Of a DNA stretch of 45,659 nt, positions 39,451 to 45,659 are shown piece by piece. The notes under the pieces were generated by a model, which saw only the letters and a program-made list of their open reading frames with translations, searched no databases and had not been told where the DNA came from. The stretch spans positions 1 through 45,659 of the forward strand of contig JAJRTY010000140.1 of NCBI GenBank assembly GCA_024278055.1, written 5' to 3'. The DNA comes from Alphaproteobacteria bacterium. Its GTDB lineage: Bacteria > Pseudomonadota > Alphaproteobacteria > Rhizobiales > JAJFHR01. The translations under genes and the position numbers were made by a program. Each line of letters starts with the position of its first letter. The first letter of the stretch is position 1.

Positions 39451-39452
39451 TT

Positions 39453-40715
39453 ATGCCCAGTTCCACAAAAGCCTTTGCACCGTTTGAATGGATGTTGTGC
39501 CGACGGTATTTACATGCCCGGCGCAAGGAGGGATTCATTTCTGTTATCGCCGGGTTCTCCTTTCTCGGCATCATGCTGGGCGTTGCCACCTTGATTATTG
39601 TCATGTCGGTGATGAACGGGTTTCGCACTGAGCTTCTGGGTAAAGTTTTGGGTTTTAACGGCCATATCACCGTGATTTCCCTGCAAGGACCGTTACAGGA
39701 TTTTGATGCTTTGGCAGAACGTATCCGACCGGTTAAAGGCATTAAAAGCGTTGTGCCGATGGTGGAGGGACAAGCGATGGCCTCGGGCGCTCTCGGCAAT
39801 TCCGGGGTGCTTGTGCGCGGTTTCAGGAAAAAGGATGTTGCGACGCTCAACGGTATCGGCAATTCATTGCGTGCGGGCTCACTGGAAAATTTCTCGAGCC
39901 AGACCGGTGTGTTGATTGGCTCACGTCTTGCCTCAAGGCTTGGCATAACCGTGGGCGACAAGCTGACGCTGATCACTCCGCGAGGCAATGTCACTCCTTT
40001 CGGCGTTACACCGCGGATAAAATCCTATCCCGTTGCTGCCATCTATAATATTGGCATGTCGGAATATGATTCCGGTTTTGTTTTCATGCCGCTGGAAGAA
40101 GCCCAGCTTTATTTCAACAAAGGTGAAGGTGTGAGCGCGCTTGATATTCGCGTTGAGGACCCCGACAAGGTGCAATCGGTACGTGCAGAAATTGCCAAAG
40201 TGGTTCAGGCACGGGTGAGAATTTCAACCTGGCAGGAAGCAAATTCAAGCTTCTTCAATGCGCTCCAGGTCGAGCGCAATGTCATGTTCTTGATCCTGAC
40301 GCTGATTGTTCTGGTGGCGGCACTGAATATCGTATCGGGGCTGATCATGCTGGTGAAGGATAAATCCAGTGATATCGCCATCCTCAGGACCATGGGGGCA
40401 ACACGTGGTGCTATTATGCGTATATTTTTTATTACCGGTGCCAGTATCGGTGTGGTTGGAACGCTGGCGGGATTTGTTCTGGGCACGGTATTCTGCCTCT
40501 ATATCGAAGACATCCGGCAATTCCTCTCCAGCCTCTCAGGCACGGAATTGTTCTCACCGGAAATATATTATCTCAGCCGCTTGCCCGCTGAAATCAACCC
40601 GACAGAAGTAGCCTCCGTTGTGTTGATGGCGCTGGCTTTGTCATTTTTTGCCACTCTTTATCCCTCATGGCGTGCCGCCCGGATTGATCCGGTTGAAGCA
40701 TTGCGATACGGCTAA
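39453..40715 (+). CDS. Lipoprotein-releasing ABC transporter permease (LolC/LolE type)
   Basis: Inner-membrane subunit (420 residues) of the Lol exporter, which extracts outer-membrane lipoproteins and hands them to LolA. The layout is typical of the FtsX/LolCE family: one N-terminal helix (about 27-52, FISVIAGFSFLGIMLGVATLI), a large periplasmic domain (about 53-270) and three C-terminal helices (about 275-300, 320-345 and 375-400). EWMLCRRYLHARRKEGFIS before the first helix is a strong family feature. Only one permease is present, so the transporter may be a homodimeric LolF-type arrangement, as in many alphaproteobacteria. Its ATPase gene follows 18 bases downstream. Confidence 0.92.
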   Translation: MPSSTKAFAPFEWMLCRRYLHARRKEGFISVIAGFSFLGIMLGVATLIIVMSVMNGFRTELLGKVLGFNGHITVISLQGPLQDFDALAERIRPVKGIKSVVPMVEGQAMASGALGNSGVLVRGFRKKDVATLNGIGNSLRAGSLENFSSQTGVLIGSRLASRLGITVGDKLTLITPRGNVTPFGVTPRIKSYPVAAIYNIGMSEYDSGFVFMPLEEAQLYFNKGEGVSALDIRVEDPDKVQSVRAEIAKVVQARVRISTWQEANSSFFNALQVERNVMFLILTLIVLVAALNIVSGLIMLVKDKSSDIAILRTMGATRGAIMRIFFITGASIGVVGTLAGFVLGTVFCLYIEDIRQFLSSLSGTELFSPEIYYLSRLPAEINPTEVASVVLMALALSFFATLYPSWRAARIDPVEALRYG

Positions 40716-40733
40716 CCCAGTTCGGAAAATCCC

Positions 40734-41411
40734 TTGGAAACAATCCTCGAATTAAAAGGCATTCATCGCACCTACACTCAAGGTACAGCTACGCTTGAAG
40801 TTTTTGCTGATGCCAACCTGTCATTGAACAGCGGCGAGGTGGTCGCTCTCGTGGGGCCGTCGGGTTCTGGTAAATCATCTTTACTGCACATCGCCGGATT
40901 GCTTGAAGCAGCTGACAGGGGGCAGATTTTTATCATGAATAAAGATTATTCAACCGCTAAGGATGCCGCAAAAACCGGTGCCCGGCGTGATCTGGTTGGA
41001 TTTATCTATCAGTTTCACCATCTTTTACCCGAGCTTAATGCTCTTGAAAATGTTTCGATGCCGCAAATGATCGCCGGTGCCAAAAAATCAAAAGCCAATG
41101 AGCGCTCCGCCTATTTGCTGGAAAGTCTGGGGCTGGCACAAAGAATAACCCACAGACCGGCAGAACTTTCCGGTGGCGAACAACAACGCGTGGCAATTGC
41201 ACGCTCACTTGCCAACCGGCCGAAATTACTGCTGGCTGATGAACCGACGGGAAACCTTGATCCCGAAACCGCCGATCTGGTTTATGGTGAATTGCTGAGC
41301 CTGGTGCGCTCGGAAGGCATTGCCGCATTGATTGCCACACATAATCCCGAACTGGCCGCGCGCATTGACCGCACGGTTTTAATGCAGGGCGGGCAACTTG
41401 TTTCCACCTGA
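40734..41411 (+). CDS. lolD: Lipoprotein-releasing ABC transporter ATPase
   Basis: Cytoplasmic ATP-binding subunit (225 residues) that powers the Lol lipoprotein exporter. Walker A is GPSGSGKSS, the signature is [15 protein letters not shown] and Walker B is [11 protein letters not shown]; the MacB/LolD subfamily has exactly this Thr-Gly-Asn-Leu-Asp. [19 protein letters not shown] stretch (Q-loop region) is typical of LolD. Translation seems to begin at TTG 40734, with no nearby ATG in frame; the conserved core starts a few residues later. dnaE follows after 68 bases. Confidence 0.92.
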   Translation: METILELKGIHRTYTQGTATLEVFADANLSLNSGEVVALVGPSGSGKSSLLHIAGLLEAADRGQIFIMNKDYSTAKDAAKTGARRDLVGFIYQFHHLLPELNALENVSMPQMIAGAKKSKANERSAYLLESLGLAQRITHRPAELSGGEQQRVAIARSLANRPKLLLADEPTGNLDPETADLVYGELLSLVRSEGIAALIATHNPELAARIDRTVLMQGGQLVST

Positions 41412-41479
41412 CAAATGTTTTCAACAACCCGCTGCATTCACTATCGTGACTAAAGCCTGAAATTGTCCGAATATAAAGA

Positions 41480-44400
41480 ATGGTTAAAGCGGCGAATACA
41501 GACACATCACCGGCCCTGTCCAGCTATACAGCAGGCGTGGGTTTTGTACATTTGCGCGCGCACAGTGCTTTTTCATTGCTTGAAGGTGCCATGCACATCG
41601 GCACTTTGGCCAGGCTTGCGCGTGATCATGGCATGCCCGCACTTGGGCTGAGTGACAGCGGTAATCTGTTTGGAGCGCTGGAGTTTTCCCAAACCCTGGC
41701 GTCAAGCGGTGTTCAGCCGATCATGGGGTGTACTTTACGCGTAGCCTTTGATGATATTGGCGAACAAAGCGGCAGTCGTTATCACGACACCGCTCGCGTT
41801 GCCATGTTGCCTTTGATTGCCAAGGATGAGCACGGGTTCTTGAATTTGATGCACCTGTCCAGTTGCGCATATCTTGAAAGCGATGCAGCCCAGGACCCGC
41901 AGATACCCCTGAGCCTGTTGCGCCGGCACAGTGACGGACTTATCGCATTATCAGGCGGTCCAACCGGGGCTATCAATCAGGCGTTGATTGAGCGCGTACC
42001 CAATGAAGCAGAACGGATTGTTGAATGTCTTCTCGATATATTTGGCGATCGTTTTTACATTGAATTGCAGCGCCACAGTATGCCTGAAGAGATGCAAACG
42101 GAAAAACCTCTTGTTGATTATGCCTATCAAAAGAACATTCCACTTGTTGCCGTCAACGAGCCTCACTTTGCCAGATCAGAGGAGTTTGAGGCCCATGATG
42201 CCCTTGTCTGCATCCGCAACGGCTCCTTTGTCTCTGAGGAAAATCGCCCGCGCTTAACGCCTGAGCATTATTTTAAATCGCCTGCTGAAATGGTCGCCCT
42301 GTTTGCTGATTTGCCTGAGGCAGTGGCAAATACGATTGAGATTGCCCAGCGTTGTGCTTACCGGCCACATACGCGCGCGCCAATTCTGCCGTCGTTTCTT
42401 GAAAACGACGGTTTGAGTGATGAGGAAAACTTAGAAGCGGAAGTTGCAGAATTGCGCAGCCAGTCTGCGGAAGGGTTGAAAATACGTCTGGCGCAGGTAG
42501 GGGACAGCTCCGGCAAACCGCAACAGGACTACTGGGACCGGTTGAATTATGAGCTGGATGTCATCGTTGGCATGAAGTTCCCCGGCTACTTCCTCATTGT
42601 TGCAGATTTTATCAAGTGGGCGAAATCGCGCGGTATTCCGGTGGGGCCGGGGCGTGGTTCGGGGGCCGGCTCTGTTGTCGCCTGGTCGCTCACCATTACC
42701 GACCTTGATCCTTTGCGCTTTGACCTTCTGTTTGAGCGGTTTTTGAACCCGGAACGAGTGTCGATGCCGGATTTTGATGTGGATTTCTGTCAGGACCGCC
42801 GCGAAGAAGTCATTGAATATGTACAAGAGCGTTATGGCGTTGATCAGGTTGCCCAGATCATCACCTTTGGTAAGTTGCAGGCGCGCGCTGTTTTGCGCGA
42901 TGTGGGCCGGGTGTTGCAACTGCCCTATGGCCAGGTTGACCGTCTGTGCAAGATGATCCCCAATAATCCGGCCAACCCGACAACGCTGGAAGAAGCCATC
43001 AACACGGAAGCACCGCTGCGTGAAGCCCGCGATGAAGATATAAATGTCGCCAAAATGCTGGATATCGGGCTTAAACTGGAAGGACTTTATCGCCACGCTT
43101 CAACTCATGCCGCCGGTGTGGTGATTGGTGACCGTAAGCTTGACAGGCTGGTGCCGCTCTATCGCGACCCGCGATCTGAAATGCCGGTGTCGCAATACAA
43201 TATGAAATGGGTTGAGCAGGCGGGGCTGGTCAAGTTTGATTTTCTGGGCCTTAAAACCCTCACAATTCTTGAAAAAGCCGTGGAGCTGTTGGCTCATCGC
43301 GACATTCATATAGACCTGCTGCAAATACCGCTCGATGATGCCACCACCTTCAAGATGCTTTCCACCGGTGAGACTGTGGGCGTGTTCCAGCTGGAAAGTT
43401 CGGGCATGCGCGATATTCAGCGCAAAATGAAACCGGACCGGTTTGAGGATATAATAGCGCTTAATGCACTTTACCGACCCGGCCCCATGGCCAGTATTCC
43501 CACATATATCGCGTGCAAGCTGGGGTTTGAAAAGCCGGATTATATGCACCCTTCGCTCGAGCCATTATTGAAGGAAACCTACGGCGTTATCGTTTACCAG
43601 GAACATGTGATGCAGATTGCACAAATCCTGGCAGGATATTCGCTCGGCGAAGCTGATTTGCTGCGCCGGGCCATGGGTAAGAAAATCCAGTCTGAAATGG
43701 ACAAGCAAAAGGTCCGGTTTGTTGAAGGGGCGGTGGAGCGTGGTGTCAGCCGCGAAAAAGCCGAATTCATTTTTGAACTGATCAACAAATTTGCCGGGTA
43801 TGGTTTCCCTAAAGGCCATGCCGCAGCCTACGCTCTGATCGCCTATCAGACGGCTTTTCTGAAGGCCAATTACCCGGTTGAGTTTCTCGCCGCCTCAATG
43901 ACCCTGGATATCGGTAATACCGACAAATTGCTGATTTTCAAGCGCGATGTTGAGCGTCTTGATATTAAAATTCATCCACCGTGCATCAATCTGTCGTCGG
44001 TTAATTTTACCGTCAAAGACGGTGGCATCTTCTATTCTCTTGCCGCGTTGAAAAATGTCGGGCGCCAGGCGGTTGAGCATATTGTGGCGTTGCGCGATGA
44101 AGGCGGGCCTTTTGTCAGTATCGGTGACTTTGCCAACCGGATAAACCCGCGAATTGTCAACAAGCGCGCGCTCGAAAGCCTGGCCAAGGCCGGCGCTTTT
44201 GACGTGTTGAATGCCAACCGGGCCCAGGTTTTAGGTGGCGTTGAAACCATACTTGGTCTCGCCACCCGCTCGTCGGGTGATCGTGCTGCCGGGCAGAATG
44301 ATTTATTTGGCGGTGATGGCGGGCAGGAAACCGTTGCTTTACCAGAAGTTGAGCGTTGGCTGGCGATGGAACATCTGACGCAGGAGTTTGATGCGGTGGG

Positions 44401-44983
44401 GTTTTATCTGTCCGGCCATCCGCTTGATGATTATCGCAACGCATTGCAGCAACTGGGGGTTTTGTCCTGGAAGGAATTTGCCGCCAAGGCGATGGCAGGT
44501 TTGACGGCGGGTAAAATTGCCGGAACCGTTGCCTATCGTCAGGAACGGCGTTCAAAAAGCGGAAACCGGTTCGCTTTTGTGGGATTTTCCGATTCTACCG
44601 GGCAGTTTGAAGCGGTGGTGTTTTCTGATGTTCTGGGAAATTGCCGCGAATTACTTGAACCGGGCAGTGCTGTTGTTTTGGTGGTTGAGGCTGATTGTGA
44701 AGGCGAAGATGTCAAACTGAGACTGCAAAGTGTGACACCGGTGGATATGGCTATTACCAGGGTTCAAACCGCGTTGAATATTTACGTCCATGATGATACT
44801 GCATTAGTAAGCCTTGCCAAGAGGTTGAATACCCGAGGAAAAACAACTGTCTCGCTCATGCTGTCTGTTAGCCAGGGACAACATGAAGTAGAAATCAGCC
44901 TGCCTGGAGGTTATCAGGTTTCACCGGAAATCCGCGGTGCCATTAAAACTATTCCCGGCATAATTGATGTGCGGGAGGTTTAG
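41480..44983 (+). CDS. dnaE: DNA polymerase III alpha subunit
   Basis: Replicative DNA polymerase of 1167 residues. The N-terminal PHP domain starts with HLRAHSAFSLLEGAM (about residues 24-38). The catalytic palm contains the acidic residues Asp431, Asp433 and Asp435 in PDFDVDF and GPGRGSGAGSVVAWSL upstream. Finger and beta-binding regions follow, then a helix-hairpin-helix and an OB-fold domain (about 1000-1090). The C-terminal beta-clamp contact typical of DnaE is expected in the GQNDLFGG stretch (about residue 935). The length matches DnaE1 rather than the error-prone ImuC/DnaE2. Location after lolD is the standard rhizobial order. Confidence 0.97.
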   Translation: MVKAANTDTSPALSSYTAGVGFVHLRAHSAFSLLEGAMHIGTLARLARDHGMPALGLSDSGNLFGALEFSQTLASSGVQPIMGCTLRVAFDDIGEQSGSRYHDTARVAMLPLIAKDEHGFLNLMHLSSCAYLESDAAQDPQIPLSLLRRHSDGLIALSGGPTGAINQALIERVPNEAERIVECLLDIFGDRFYIELQRHSMPEEMQTEKPLVDYAYQKNIPLVAVNEPHFARSEEFEAHDALVCIRNGSFVSEENRPRLTPEHYFKSPAEMVALFADLPEAVANTIEIAQRCAYRPHTRAPILPSFLENDGLSDEENLEAEVAELRSQSAEGLKIRLAQVGDSSGKPQQDYWDRLNYELDVIVGMKFPGYFLIVADFIKWAKSRGIPVGPGRGSGAGSVVAWSLTITDLDPLRFDLLFERFLNPERVSMPDFDVDFCQDRREEVIEYVQERYGVDQVAQIITFGKLQARAVLRDVGRVLQLPYGQVDRLCKMIPNNPANPTTLEEAINTEAPLREARDEDINVAKMLDIGLKLEGLYRHASTHAAGVVIGDRKLDRLVPLYRDPRSEMPVSQYNMKWVEQAGLVKFDFLGLKTLTILEKAVELLAHRDIHIDLLQIPLDDATTFKMLSTGETVGVFQLESSGMRDIQRKMKPDRFEDIIALNALYRPGPMASIPTYIACKLGFEKPDYMHPSLEPLLKETYGVIVYQEHVMQIAQILAGYSLGEADLLRRAMGKKIQSEMDKQKVRFVEGAVERGVSREKAEFIFELINKFAGYGFPKGHAAAYALIAYQTAFLKANYPVEFLAASMTLDIGNTDKLLIFKRDVERLDIKIHPPCINLSSVNFTVKDGGIFYSLAALKNVGRQAVEHIVALRDEGGPFVSIGDFANRINPRIVNKRALESLAKAGAFDVLNANRAQVLGGVETILGLATRSSGDRAAGQNDLFGGDGGQETVALPEVERWLAMEHLTQEFDAVGFYLSGHPLDDYRNALQQLGVLSWKEFAAKAMAGLTAGKIAGTVAYRQERRSKSGNRFAFVGFSDSTGQFEAVVFSDVLGNCRELLEPGSAVVLVVEADCEGEDVKLRLQSVTPVDMAITRVQTALNIYVHDDTALVSLAKRLNTRGKTTVSLMLSVSQGQHEVEISLPGGYQVSPEIRGAIKTIPGIIDVREV

Positions 44984-45011
44984 GTGGAATGCTTAATTTT
45001 GGCGGTAATCC

Positions 45012-45041
45012 TTGACGTGAATCGACCATACCGGCTTTAAT
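45012..45041 (+). promoter_or_regulatory. Promoter candidate for the lipoprotein gene
   Basis: TTGACG (45012-45017) and TTTAAT (45036-45041) match consensus at five of six positions each with an 18-base spacer. The start site would be near 45048, about 30 bases before the ATG. Confidence 0.5.
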
Positions 45042-45077
45042 CGGTGGTAATATAAATTCCAGATGCGGAGTTTTGCC

Positions 45078-45647
45078 ATGTACCGATTATTTTCTATCGT
45101 GTTGATCGCACTGTTTTTGTCTGCCTGCGAGACCAATTATGGCTCACGCTATGGTGATACCGGCCCGCGACTGGCGGTTTTAACTGCCAAATTCAGCCCG
45201 ACAGAGGCCAACTACATCTTTGATAGTGGCACGGCAACCATTACCGGGCGGGCATTTGTTCAGGCCCGCGATGGCACAACCAAAACAGCCGCCGGCAGCA
45301 GTGCTACATTATTGCCTGCAACAGAATACGCCATACAGCGCGTTGATGCGATTTACGGCAGTGCCGGTGTGGCAACGCGCAAGGTTGAGTTTTCCAAGGA
45401 AAGTGATGATCCGCGCTATCAGGTATACACACGCACGGCCGCAGTCGGGCCGGATTGGAAATTTACCTTTGGTGGCCTTGCCCCGGGTGATTACTTTGTA
45501 ACCACCGGTATTAACTGTAAGGTTCTCGATGCTTCGGGGCAAAGTTCCCGGCGCGGTATTGCCCTGGTAAAACGCGTGTCTGTGGCGAAAGGTGAAACAG
45601 TTGATGTGGTTTTGACAACTTCCACGACCCAACTGGCCAGCAATTAG
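45078..45647 (+). CDS. Putative outer-membrane lipoprotein of unknown function
   Basis: Protein of 189 residues with a type II signal peptide: MYRLFSIVLIALFLSAC, lipobox LSAC with Cys17 as lipidation site. Residue +2 is Glu, not the Asp that retains lipoproteins in the inner membrane of E. coli, so outer-membrane sorting through the neighbouring Lol system is plausible. The mature part is rich in Ser, Thr, Ala and Gly and ends in a run of small polar residues (TTSTTQLASN). Segments such as FTFGGLAPGDYFVTTGI suggest a beta-sandwich with a carboxypeptidase-regulatory-like turn, but I cannot name a family. GCGGAG (45065-45070) selects ATG 45078 over the in-frame ATG at 45063. Confidence 0.75.
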   Translation: MYRLFSIVLIALFLSACETNYGSRYGDTGPRLAVLTAKFSPTEANYIFDSGTATITGRAFVQARDGTTKTAAGSSATLLPATEYAIQRVDAIYGSAGVATRKVEFSKESDDPRYQVYTRTAAVGPDWKFTFGGLAPGDYFVTTGINCKVLDASGQSSRRGIALVKRVSVAKGETVDVVLTTSTTQLASN

Positions 45648-45659
45648 ACCACGGTCTGC

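Overview
This window looks like a chromosomal core segment of an alphaproteobacterium, most likely Hyphomicrobiales (Rhizobiales) or a close relative. The evidence is gene order: tRNA-Leu-tig, clpP-clpX-lon-hupB-tRNA-Val-tRNA-Asp, a 14-gene nuo operon running into birA-rnj-mce-DUF1467, then proS-lolCE-lolD-dnaE. Other pointers are glnB-glnA, a DUF1127 protein, a short ProRS without an insertion editing domain, and a NuoE with a helix-hairpin-helix tail. I see no prophage, transposase, CRISPR array or integron.

Layout. 1-2802: the tail of an unidentified gene, a Tat-exported sulfite-dehydrogenase-like molybdoenzyme with a small cytochrome c, and an exported L,D-transpeptidase. 2828-4679 (minus strand): glutamine synthetase and its PII regulator, ended by a strong terminator. 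4932-9405: a GCS2-type carboxylate-amine ligase, an orphan four-helix membrane protein, a PLP aminotransferase and the bifunctional NAD(P)H-hydrate repair enzyme. 9592-18701: tRNA-Leu(UAG), trigger factor, a DUF1127 gene divergent from a LysR regulator, the ClpP/ClpX/Lon proteolysis block, HU, tRNA-Val(UAC) and tRNA-Asp(GUC). 19034-33972: complex I genes nuoA-N with one extra small membrane ORF between nuoH and nuoI. 33972-37181: biotin protein ligase, RNase J, methylmalonyl-CoA epimerase and a DUF1467 protein. 37569-45647: an exported hypothetical protein, prolyl-tRNA synthetase, the Lol lipoprotein exporter pair, DNA polymerase III alpha and a lipoprotein.

The genes make up protein folding and quality control (Tig, ClpXP, Lon), respiration (NDH-1, sulfite oxidation feeding cytochrome c), nitrogen assimilation (GlnB/GlnA) and basic information processing.

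The most striking observation is genetic damage in two normally intact genes. nuoF has an in-frame TAA exactly where family members have Glu, just before the N3 [4Fe-4S] cysteines. rnj (RNase J) has one frameshift and two in-frame stops. The flanking reading frames are otherwise complete. These may be real nonsense mutations or consensus errors, and only read-level data can decide. Secondary observations are several dyad or hairpin elements in control regions (DUF1127/LysR, upstream of nuoA, between the molybdoenzyme and its cytochrome), a sigma-54-like promoter before glnB, and an orphan minus-strand terminator that may mark a small RNA. I did not find a clearly new multi-gene system.
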